Shown piece by piece: positions 36,970 to 46,754 of a stretch of DNA of 64,000 bases (position 1 is its first letter; each line of letters starts with the position of its first letter). The stretch spans positions 26,900,201 to 26,964,200 of the forward strand of contig OX392527.1 in NCBI GenBank assembly GCA_947623455.1. The letters run 5' to 3'. The translations under genes and the position numbers were made by a program. The notes beneath the pieces are model-generated. The model saw only the letters and a list, made by a program, of their open reading frames with translations. It made no database searches and was not told the origin of the DNA. This DNA comes from Mimachlamys varia (lineage: Eukaryota; Mollusca; Bivalvia; Pectinida; Pectinidae).

Positions 36970-37102
36970 GTACAAACCAAATTTCTTGAAAATCGGACGA
37001 TATTTAAGTTCCGACCAATCAAAGGCCAGGAAATGACGGCCATTTTGTTGAATCGCGAAATCAAATTGGTAGTTGTTTGTAGCGTCTTAACACACTTTCA
37101 TA

Positions 37103-37686
37103 CGGTTGTGGGATCGTACAACGTTACACGATGTGTGGTGTGCGCACGATGGGCGAACGGTGTATGCACGATGTGCGAACGATGCGATCCTGGGCGATTA
37201 TTTCTAACGCAAAGGTGGACGCACGATAAACTAACATTGTGCGATGACAATCGTGGTTGATGTAAAATGAGAAATGGCTTAACACTAATATACGGTTTCG
37301 CGCTAGTTGTTTAAAGCACATTTCTATATTTTAACTACATACATTAGCTGATATTTCACGGGACAGGGAAAACTCTGACATGTTATTTAACTGTTCTGTT
37401 ACCTTAAAGCTGACCCCGCACTTGACTGTCTCCTAGTCACTGTAATACTGTTTAATGAATATTTGTAAAATTAACATGATCCAAATAAATATGATTTGAA
37501 TATATATAGTTTTTCGACAAGAGAGTTCCATATTTTTTATTTATCGACCACTTGTCGCGATTATCGCACACATAAACGCACGATCTTAAGATCGCCCCGT
37601 TGTGCGCACCATGGGCGAACGTGATTGCAAGATGTTTGCACGATACACGCACGCAGTTTTTGGTGCGTTGTGCGTTACCACAACTG
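37103..37686. mobile_element. 584-bp Tc1/mariner-like MITE with TA duplication
   Basis: The left end CGGTTGTGGGATCGTACAAC and the right end read in reverse, CAGTTGTGGTAACGCACAAC, form terminal inverted repeats, with TA directly outside both ends (37101-37102 and 37687-37688). Both subterminal parts are rich in variants of tgcgcacgatgggcgaac. No transposase frame is present; the frames at 37033-37260 and 37452-37715 cross the ends and are incidental. Confidence 0.8.
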
Positions 37687-37942
37687 TAATATCGGACACC
37701 GGTCGTCAAAAACACAGTATTTCTGAAAGCATTATGTTAAGAAGGAGGAAACTGTAAATGAGAAATTTTATTAATTGCATCAGCAATGACAGAGCAAGTC
37801 ATGTGGCTAAAGTGTGTCAATATCTCATCATGGCTAGGAGAAAGATCTTTCGCACTTTTATGTATATCACAGGTCAAACAAACCATTCATATACACAGGA
37901 AGTGCCAAATTAAACACCTGATATATACAAAACAAATAGAAT

Positions 37943-38725
37943 AGAATACCAAAGCGTCAATAAATCTAATAGAACTCAAAATTGATTTAACGAGGGGCAA
38001 AATATAAACAAAGGAAATATATTAACACGACCACATATTCTGCAATAGTAAGCGTCTTCTGCATCATCGACGACACCCTTGTAAATGTATGCCACATACA
38101 AGTAAATGTCCTCAAAGTGAAAACTGAGGCAGCATTTTCAGTCACAACAAGTAGGTACTAATGAGCATATTCAGAAACGTCCACATTCATTTCATGCCAG
38201 GATACACAATCAATAAATAAGATCAAGATGGCGACCATTGAATTGCTTATCAACCTGCATCTCTCGAATCACTATGCCGTTAGTTGGTTCGTCATCAGTG
38301 GACATCTTTAACGAAAATAATGGCAACTAGATCAAGTGTTTTAACAACTAAAATGCGACATATAAACACGAAAGGATTGACATGCAGGGATGTTACTATC
38401 TAGAACGTAGTTCAAGATCGAAAAATAGAAATTTTCACGTTTGTCGTATAGCTGAGTAGTACGCTGTCCATGTTGGTCGTAGTTTAAGTAAAGATACAGA
38501 TACGTAATTGATGTAGAGGAGTCTATTGTGTCCTTAATTTAAAGTCCAGAAAGGTAATACGATCGACCAGGAAAACACATCTTCTCGTTTAAAACAAACA
38601 CATCGTCGATATATCTGAAGGTGGAATTAAAATACTTGCCAAGGTTTTTGTAACCTATCCTTATATAAAAAAACAAACAAGTCAGTCACAATTTGTTCCA
38701 ATAAGGAAGCCAACAGTCTACTGGT
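37943..38725 (-). mobile_element. Family A copy with longest RT segment (pseudogene)
   Basis: Runs from the 3' terminus (agaataccaaagcgtcaata) through the 3' region, the RT C-terminus and upstream into the catalytic core. On the minus strand one reads GFLIGTNCD (the usual RT motif MGTNCAP region) and then FNSTFRYIDDVFVLNEK. The frame is broken by stops and small indels. Only about 10 bp separate it from the 3' terminus of the next copy, so the two are head to tail. Confidence 0.8.
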
Positions 38726-38735
38726 GAAACAAGTC

Positions 38736-38975
38736 AGAGAATACCAAAGCGTCAGCAAAACCGTAATCCGAACTCTAAGTCGAATAAACAAGGGGCAAAA
38801 CATGAAAAAAGGAAATATTTACATTCAGATCCTTTGTAGAAGTACTAGAGAATTATACCAGGTATTCGGAAAGTGTAAGGTAAGCGTCTGCTGCTTCATC
38901 GATGACATCGGCCATGCAAATCTATGTCAAATGCAGGTTAACGCCATGGTCTCAAAGTGAGAAGTGAGGCATAAT
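38736..38975 (-). mobile_element. Family A 3' fragment in head-to-tail cluster
   Basis: Starts at agagaataccaaagcgtcag and ends within the 3' region at gtctcaaagtgagaagtgag. It adjoins 37943-38725 in the same orientation. Confidence 0.75.
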
Positions 38976-39490
38976 ATTTCTTTCCTCCAAATTCAAAAAA
39001 TATATTGTCATCCAGAAATGGAATTGTTCGTACTATATCTTCATCAAATTTTTTCATCTTAGCTTTAGTTGTGTTTTCACAAATTTTCTTTGTATCGTCG
39101 TCAAAAGTTCTTGGAAAATAAAGCTCTTGCATTGCGAGATCAAAGTCATTCTTTTACAAGCCGTATCAAAATGATATGATGGACTAAACATTTATGAAGA
39201 GATGGTGTTCCAAATTAAACAGAGGATCGTTCTAGTTTTTCAAAATATACATCCAATTAATATGACTTCAGGAGTATACAGTGTCACATTAAGACTCTAT
39301 ACATGATTGAATGGTATTAAGAATTGAAGTTAGGAGTTTTGATCAAGGCTTAGCTAAGCAATTAGCAATGGAACGTTGCTTAAAAGGATACTTGTGTAGT
39401 TTCGGCATCCATTGCAGACGAGGTAGGTCTGCGTCTTTCTCAAAAGGGTATCTTGAACGATTGTAATACTGATGTGGATTGTGAGAAGCA
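38976..39490. other. Unassigned segment within the family A cluster
   Basis: A 64-codon minus-strand frame (39132-38938) contains FDDDTKKICENTTKAKMKKF and FLDDNIFFEFGGKKYYASL. Its lysine-rich composition is coding-like, but no family is recognised. It may belong to another element inserted in the cluster. Confidence 0.3.
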
Positions 39491-39760
39491 AGTGTGCTAC
39501 TTCCAAGAGCGGAGAAGTTTACAGTTGAAAAATCGAAATCGTCACGTTATCGTTTAACTTTCTGCAGTAGTAAGCTGTCATATTGTAAAGATAATCTGCT
39601 GCGTCCTTAATCGCAGGTTCCGAGCGGTATAAGTGATTGATATTGTCAGATAAATAACTTCTCGTTATGAAATGGCACGTCGTTAATATGTTTAAAAGTG
39701 AAAGGTCTGGCAATTTTGTTATATGTCCTGATAAGCTCCTGATTCAGCCTCGTATGAATA
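39491..39760 (-). pseudogene. Family A RT fragment
   Basis: The minus-strand frame 39713-39519 keeps DNINHLYRSEPAIKDAADYL and KLNDNVTISIF, corresponding to the ELEIKDTT ... KLYDKRDDFDF region of the first copy. It is truncated on both sides and joins another copy's 3' region near 39760. Confidence 0.6.
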
Positions 39761-39915
39761 CTGAAGAATCAACATAACGAATCCAAACTCAAAATCGATT
39801 AAACAACAATCATTTACAAGTATAAGAACAAACGTTCCTGAAGCGCTTGCGTCCTCAGCTTCATCAACGACAACCGCCATGTAAATATATGCCCCGTAAG
39901 GTAAATGTCTCTACA
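39761..39915 (-). mobile_element. Family A 3' fragment in cluster
   Basis: Matches atcaacataacgaatccaaa, ctcaaaatcgattaaacaac, cgttcctgaagcgcttgcgt and cgccatgtaaatatatgccc, with deletions. It is cut off at tgtctctacaaaaaata just before the next terminus. Confidence 0.7.
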
Positions 39916-39920
39916 AAAAA

Positions 39921-40027
39921 TAAAGAATACCGAAGCGTCGACAAAACCATAATGCAAATTCCAATATGAAAAAAAGGAAAGATTCACATGGAGACCCTTG
40001 TAACAGTACAAGAGAATAGGACCGAAT
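39921..40027 (-). mobile_element. Family A 3' terminal fragment in cluster
   Basis: Starts aaagaataccgaagcgtcga, then gattcacatggagacccttg, and stops at agaataggaccgaatc. Same orientation as its neighbours. Confidence 0.75.
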
Positions 40028-40135
40028 CTTACTAAAACTCAATAAAGTAAGAAATGAGTTATTATTAAAAGAATTTTAAAAACGGTTTTTTTTTCACATC
40101 ATACACGGACACATAATATTTTTAAGCGAGGAAAC

Positions 40136-40575
40136 GTCATGGCGACCGAAACAATTTGTCCTTATTCTTCAACAACCTGCATCTCTCGAATCCTTGTGTA
40201 AAAAGTTTGTTAGTCAGCAGCCGACATCTGTCAGGAAAATCTCGATATTTAGAGCAAGCCCGAGCATAGCGAACCAAATGTGTCATGTTAACATTGAAGG
40301 TTGTTAAACCAAGGATATTGCCTTCAAGAAAGGGAAAGTTAAATATTGGAAAATCGAGATCGTGACGTTTATCGTATGGTTTACATACAATAGTAAGCTA
40401 TTTGTTTCTGTTCATATTGTATTGTAAAGTTCGGGTTCGCCTGATGTATAAAAGTCCTGATTAGATCTTGACAATTTATTCGTAGACCCATCGGTATTTT
40501 TAAAGTGAAATTAATAGTCTTGACAATATTTTTATCTGCCAAGATTAGCTCCTAGACAAATTCAGCTTCATTTCA
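40136..40575 (-). pseudogene. Family A RT C-terminal fragment in cluster
   Basis: Begins at gtcatggcgaccgaaacaat and contains cctgcatctctcgaatcctt, cgacatctgtcaggaaaatc and agcaagcccgagcatagcga. It then continues upstream in the RT through the gacgtttatcgtatgg segment to about 40570. No intact frame survives. Confidence 0.75.
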
Positions 40576-40582
40576 ATACTTA

Positions 40583-41060
40583 ATTGCCAACAAAATGATT
40601 CCTAACTCAAAATTGATCAAACAAGACACAAAATATGAAATGAATAATGGGGAAAATTAACACAAAGGCCGTGATGAAAAGACAAGGAATTCCGCGAGAG
40701 TTAGTGTCTTCTGCTTTATCAACGACATACGCTATGTAAATCTTGGTCACATTCACATTTGACGTCCTCAAAGTGAGAACTGAGGCATTGTTTTTATTAT
40801 TTTCTATCAAACTAATGAGCTGTTTTTTCACGCCTGCCTTCATTTCATTCAAGGATACAGGTTAATTTGTAAATGAGACCAATATAGCGCCCACAAAACT
40901 TGATCATAGTCTTCATCAACCTGCATCTCTCGAATCCTTGTGTCGTAAGTTTTTCGTCACGAAAATCGCGATATTAAGAGCAAGCCAGAATTTACTTTAA
41001 TGTGTAAACACCATAGATTATAGAAGCTAAGAAGAAACTATCCAGAAAGGTAAAGAAATT
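40583..41060 (-). mobile_element. Family A 3' region and RT C-terminus in cluster
   Basis: Colinear with other copies from ctaactcaaaattgatcaaa through ttctgctttatcaacgacat, cttcatcaacctgcatctct and gtgtaaacaccatagatt. The 3' terminal ~30 bp are missing. It is the last member of the 37.9-41.1 kb cluster. Confidence 0.75.
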
Positions 41061-41299
41061 GAAAATTCATTATTTGTTTGAATACCTTGGTGAAAGCGAC
41101 AGAAAAACATACAGATATTTTGGAATTAATTTAAATCAAAAGAAATGTCCATGTAAAAGGAACATGTGTACGTAAGGAAACAGAAAAGAAACTGATAGCA
41201 TTTACAACAAAATACTGGGTTAAGAGATCAAATTTAATTATTAGAAAGAAAAATAAAAGAACATTATCACAACTAGAAATTGTTTCTGAACAATTTAAC

Positions 41300-42086
41300 G
41301 GGCTTTTCACACCTTTGTCAGATTTTGCCTTGGTGAAAGGGAGGTAACTCTTACATATTTTAAGAACTACTTCCCTTTTACCTCTGATAGACAGTAAACC
41401 ATTTAATACAAAGAATATATAGGGAAATTTTCAAAATGGCTTACTTCCTTAACCGGAAGTGCTATCAAGACACCGAAGGTATCAATATCATCGGAATGAC
41501 ATATTCTTTTGATCTGTAGAAAAATAAAACAAAAATAATGAAAAATGAAAAAAATCTAAAAATAGATTAACTTTGACCTCTGCTGCGCTTTTTTACGAGA
41601 CATTTTTTGTAATAACTTGTAGAAGAAGAAATGTTTCCCCAGATGTAATCTACAATAATATACCTTTGAAACATCTGAACATTAAACGGTTATTGAGATA
41701 TAGCCATTTTAACATGTTAAAGTATGACGTCATAGCGGCCATCTTGGATTTTGAATCAATTTCAAAACATCAAACTTTAGTTGGGACTATCTCACGATCA
41801 TTTTAAACAAGTTTGAGCTGAATTCAACTGGTGGAATTTGAGAAGAAGTTTAAAATGTGAAACGGTTTTTTATGTAGATTATATAGGGAAAATTCAACAT
41901 TGCGTATACCGGAAACCGCATCTGTTACAGAAAAACTGAAAACATCAAATTCAGCAGAAAGACATGTTGTGTTGATAAAAGAAATTAATTTTCCGAAAAA
42001 AATGAAAAAAAAAAAAAAATAATAATTTTTGAAATTTGACCCAACAGCGAGCTTGTTTATTTGTTTCACCACATGGTGAAAAGCCC
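41300..42086. mobile_element. 787-bp TIR element (GGGCTTTTCAC ends)
   Basis: The left end GGGCTTTTCACACCTT and right end (reverse) GGGCTTTTCACCATGTGG are inverted. TAA stands outside the right end, and TAA plus one base outside the left, which fits a 3-bp duplication. The flanks on both sides share a lysine-rich, decayed coding character (left: RKNKRTLSQLEIVSEQF; right: EIEDIRKISLLYEWHILEE), so the element may have split an older coding repeat. No transposase is seen inside. Confidence 0.6.
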
Positions 42087-42464
42087 TAATAAAACCAGTG
42101 CAGCAAGAGAAAGATCAACAAAGTCTTGAATAAAGAGATAGAAGATATTAGAAAAATATCGTTATTGTATGAGTGGCATATTCTTGAAGAACAAGCTGAT
42201 TTAAGAGATTTTTGTTTTCAAAAGAAAGGGATGGTATAAATAAAGTGTTAAATATTTAACAAATTATGACAAAAATAAAATTAATAATGAGGAAACACAC
42301 AAACTTATAGGAAATTAGAAGATGGTGAAATAATCAAAGCCATGAGATTAAAAAAAAAACAATTTAAAAAATTACCCGCAGAAGATGGGATAATTTGTGA
42401 ATTCTTGATATAAAAAATACTGGTATATAATTCGAGATAATCCTATATATAAACAGCTGAAAAT

Positions 42465-42915
42465 GAAGCAGCTTAAACAAACTATAATCCGAACTCATAA
42501 TCGATTAAACTAGAGGCAAAAATAGAAACAAAGGAAATATTTACATGGAAACCCTGATAGGAGCAAGAGCACAAGATAACAAGACCAGATGTTCTGGAAA
42601 AGTAAGCGTCTTATGCTTCATCGACAACATCCGCCATGTAAATCTTGGTCACATCCAAGTAATTTCCACAAGTTTGCACCAATCCTTAAAATGAGAACCG
42701 AGTGACCATTGTCATTCACAACAAGTAAACACGCTAATAATCAAACTCAAAAACTTCAATCTTCATTTCACACAAAGGTACAGAATATATCTCGATGAGA
42801 TCAAGATGACGACCATAAAACTTGTCCATAGTCTTCATCAACATGCAACTCTCGAATCCCTGTGCCGTAAGTGTGTTCATCGGCATGCGACATGTAAACA
42901 CCATAGGATGGGTAC
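42465..42915 (-). mobile_element. Family A 3' region and RT C-terminus
   Basis: Colinear with other copies from actataatccgaactcataa through cgacaacatccgccatgtaa, cttcatttcacacaaaggta, gatcaagatgacgaccataa and cctgtgccgtaagtgtgttc. It then jumps across a deletion to gcgacatgtaaacaccatag. No intact frame. Confidence 0.8.
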
Positions 42916-43589
42916 AAAGGACATTGCACATAGGATACAATCAGATGTTCAGTTTTAATTACTTTAAACAGTTTTGTTTATCAGAATAGTACATGTATAT
43001 ACAGTGCAAACAAGTAAAACTATGTGAATTATATATATGCATATAAGAAAACTCATTTTATATGGTTGTGTAGGTTTTAGACAACAATTTTTGGATCTCG
43101 CTCGAAATCCCTATATATTTTTCCCAAGGTTTCCTGTTTGGCGAGAAACCACGCTGGTCATATCTCGATCATTTCTTGAGATACTTTGGCAAACTTCTTT
43201 TAAAGAATATTGATATTTTGGGCTGGGGAACATGTTTGATACCATAATAAATCAATATGGAGTGTCTTTCCAGTTATTTAATTGTTAATCGTAGGATTCG
43301 AACGATATTCCCGCACATTTAACATTTGGGTAATACAAATTACAAAATGGCCTCACCTCAGGTAGACCACGTACGCGGTGCTCCGTAATAGATAGTAACA
43401 TGTTTGTGTTTCCCACGTTTTGACAGTTTATTTTAAGCAGATGGAAGTAATGAGGATTTGTTCATATTTCATCTGCTTACGAAATGTTTTATATGCACAC
43501 TTTATAAAGGTCACAAATCCAAGAGTAAGCCCAATAGAGTTATTTCCTTACTACCTGTTTAAAAGTATTTGAAAAAGTTCTACTCATAA

Positions 43590-44960
43590 GACTAGATTCA
43601 ACAAATATCTTTAATATCAACCCGTTGCAAAATGGCTTTCAAAGAATTTCAGTAGTCCGATGACCTCTTACTTAGTTCACGAGTCTGTTTCCGTTGCCTG
43701 TGATAATAACAGTAAATTATTCGCTTGCTTTCTAGATGCTGCCAAAGCATTTGACTGCGAATGACATTTTGGCATATTTTTTAAACTCATCAGAATCGGT
43801 TTTAGTACAAATAATATTTATATTATTGTTCCTTTATATATTTTATGAAAAGATGTTTAGTGCTGTTCTACACCAAGGCTATGTCTTGTCTCCGACTGGT
43901 TCAAAATCTGCCAAGGTACGCGTTAAGGGAGCATTATCTCCCATTGGTTATATACAGTTTTTATCAGTGACCTGTTAAATCATTTTTGTGGACCAGAATA
44001 TTCATAAATTAATCAAAACGTCAATGTCCAACTCAAGCTAACGGTATCACGTTGCTAACACTTTGTACACGTGGTCCTGACAATCTCATGGATATCTGCT
44101 ACATTTACAGCTGGAGATGCAACTACAATACGTCCAAGTCTCAAAGACGACTCGGAGCTGGTTTCTCGCCAAAGAAACCATTTCAAAGACTGGTGTGACA
44201 TAACATGTAGGCATCTTCTTGAACAAATACAAACCTGGGTGTCCAGATATCAATGAGACTGTGAACAGACTGCGTTGTTAATGTTTTGCCTTGCTCCATT
44301 GTAACCTTTTCGGTACTAGGTTAAATCTATTAACAGGTGCAAAGTTATGCAAGTCTTTTATTTTGTATAGAAGCCTAATTGGTTGTGAACTTTGGTTTAC
44401 CGAAAATATAACTGATATGTCTCGGAATGAAACTGTACATCACTTCAAAGTTTTCCCCGTCGCACATGATCAGATATCGCTCTAAGCATGTTAGGCCTTA
44501 CCTCAATACATCTCGAGGTTGAAATAGCCAAACTTTGTTTTGTTTTGTTTTTTTGCTGTGTTATGTAGACCAGATGCTCCATTTAAGGGTATGAAAATGG
44601 TTATGCTTCGACTTTTTCATACATATTTTTGAATTTTTCAAGATGCAAAAGGTTTTGTATCAGATGTCTGGAGCATCGTCCATAAATATGAATTGTATGA
44701 TGTAGTAGCGACCTTCTTACAAAATATCTCTGGAAGACAGGAAGAGTGCTCGCACCTCACTTAAGATTTCACTTAAGTATTTGCTGTAATTTCAAAGAGG
44801 TTGCTGTATAGGATAAGAAAAAGAACTTATGAACAAAAACTGCTGTTTCTACGTGGAACCTTGTCGAATTATCTCAAGTCAAATTTTTGTAAGCTTTTTG
44901 CAAGGGTTCTCTTTCTTGGACGAATTCCCATAAAACTTTTAGAATAATATTTACTGCAGT
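43590..44960 (+). pseudogene. Decayed non-LTR (LINE) reverse transcriptase
   Basis: Fragments in order on the plus strand: NPLQNGFQ (about 43620), then CFLDAAKAFDC (43727-43759, RT motif A with its Asp), then CQGTR-stop-GSIIS and VFISDLL (from about 43910, motif B region), then downstream C-terminal pieces such as VSDVWSIVHKYEL (about 44660) and LFLGRIPIKLL (about 44910). Several stops and frame changes are present. It resembles jockey/CR1-like elements of molluscs, but the clade cannot be fixed. The motif C region is lost. No function remains. Confidence 0.65.
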
Positions 44961-45146
44961 AAAATGAATAAGTTTATATTATATATTTACTGCAGTCATG
45001 TTGTGTTTGGTAGCAATAACTATTTTTAGAATGAAAGGAGTTTTGCATTTACTACCATCACTAGCTTTAATATCTTCCTGATTGTCATTTGTCAATGTGT
45101 TTTAAGTTATTTTTCCCCTTTTTAAATCAGATTAGAACTGACTATC

Positions 45147-45263
45147 ATGATGGAAGCGGTCAATCTTAGGGCTGCGATTGATGCTGCAATTGAGTTTGAT
45201 GAGGAGCTTTGTATTATTACGAGCATCGCATTTTGTCATGTCTCATTTTCAGATTTTATCTGA
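45147..45263 (+). CDS. Very short unidentified frame, possible exon
   Basis: The sequence tttttaaatcag resembles a splice acceptor and is followed by a frame reading MMEAVNLRAAIDAAIEFDEE and ending in TGA after 38 codons. The composition looks coding-like, but the length is too short for a firm call. It could be a transposon relic. Confidence 0.2.
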   Translation: MMEAVNLRAAIDAAIEFDEELCIITSIAFCHVSFSDFI

Positions 45264-46130
45264 TCGCATCCATGTCATGTATATACCAGCTTGTCTCAAA
45301 TGTACTTTTTCCTCATGTTTATATTCATATATCTGTTAATGTTTTCTGGAAATGTTGTTAATTTACATCATGAGAAATGAAGAAAACAAACCTACTTTGG
45401 GATGAAGATGCCAAAAATAAAATAGTTTTCGCAATAACTATGAAATACACTATTTGGAAAGTTAAAATTATTATCAAATATCTAAACAAGAAGATAACTC
45501 TCACTTCCGATTTTGCAAAATGCAAAAACATGTTGTTACACAACAATGGAATTGATCAGTTAATAAGGAATACTTATATGCCATCAAAAGGTCAACATGT
45601 ATGAGTGCTTACATTTGTATATGTACATGAATGTTGATTAAATAAATGTGATGTGGACCTGCTGAGAATACAATAGAATTATAATGCAACTTTATGTACT
45701 TTAAACATAACTTTATTTGTTAACACAACTTTGTAGGTTTACTGTTACTATAGTACATAACATAAAATGCAACTAAAATTTCAATCATTGTACCAAAACT
45801 AAATGACATACCGTAATTCTGTTGATATAAGGAAGGCACTATATACATGATATGTCTGATGGATATGATGTCCTCAAGCATTTATAACCCGTTTACTTAC
45901 AGGAACACTTCTTAAGATAACATATGCTTCTACATACATGAAGTAATAAATATTTTTGTATACATATTTGAAGATTAACATGCATATATTTGCTTGTCAC
46001 TGTGCTTTTGTGTGATTCAATATTATCGGTATATGACACTCCTATTAAACTCGTAACCTATCAGGTAATCACGTTTTAAGTGATAAGCGGACGAGGACAG
46101 CCAACCAGTTTGAGCCGTCATGCTTATCGA
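45264..46130. other. Non-coding stretch upstream of the protease promoter
   Basis: AT-rich, with opposed short frames near 45.4-45.6 kb that lack any support. No repeat recognised. Confidence 0.4.
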
Positions 46131-46133
46131 TGT

Positions 46134-46140
46134 TATAAAA
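46134..46140 (+). promoter_or_regulatory. TATA box of the serine protease gene
   Basis: TATAAAA lies 48 bases upstream of the ATG at 46188, placing transcription initiation near 46160-46170 and giving a short 5' UTR. The spacing and the signal-peptide exon that follows support a real promoter. Confidence 0.65.
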
Positions 46141-46187
46141 GCGTCCGTCTTGTTTCGTGACTTTTACATTCGTTGTCCTCGGCAAAC

Positions 46188-46230
46188 ATGTTCGTTCCAA
46201 TCCTATTGGCATGCATTGTGGCAGTGTTTG
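46188..46230 (+). CDS. Serine protease exon 1: signal peptide
   Basis: ATG opens a 14-codon hydrophobic peptide (MFVPILLACIVAVF) and ends one base into codon 15 at the donor TTTG|gtatgt (46231). This is a typical secretory signal sequence. The phase-1 junction matches the acceptor phase of the IVGG exon at 54194, giving a glycine at the joint. Linking the two across a 7.96-kb intron is inference; an unseen exon between them is possible. The secreted product would act extracellularly. Confidence 0.6.
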
Positions 46231-46754
46231 GTATGTATTTGCATCATCTTTAATGATAGGGGGTGGCGAGGTTTCCTGGAGCCTCCATAGCCACAGTTTA
46301 TCTCATTTGAGTAGTGGCACGGTACATGATATACACATTTACGTTGTACACGGTTTGAAATTATACAGAACTAGTTTAATTTTACTTCTAAATTAATAAA
46401 TTAAAGGGGTTTTACGCACATGACCCTTCTTCTACTTCAATTTAGAAATTTTGGATTCCCATCTTTTGGCCCCTAGCATCACTGAGTCCTTGGAGAACGA
46501 AACAGTTGTATGGTGCAGTTTAATTTATTTTTTCTGCATACTGTGTCTATTTCTAAATTTAAAAGGTACAGCATACGTGTTTGTTACGTCATCTTCCATT
46601 TGCTTCTGCTAATAATTATTTAAGACATCTCCTTTTTCGTGTTTGTCAGACCTTGTCGACAAAACAACAGACTGAGAAAAAGTTCGACTTTATCTGATGT
46701 GATTGTATGATTCCATTGTTACCTTTATTTTCTATATAACATTAGCTTTTGTTT

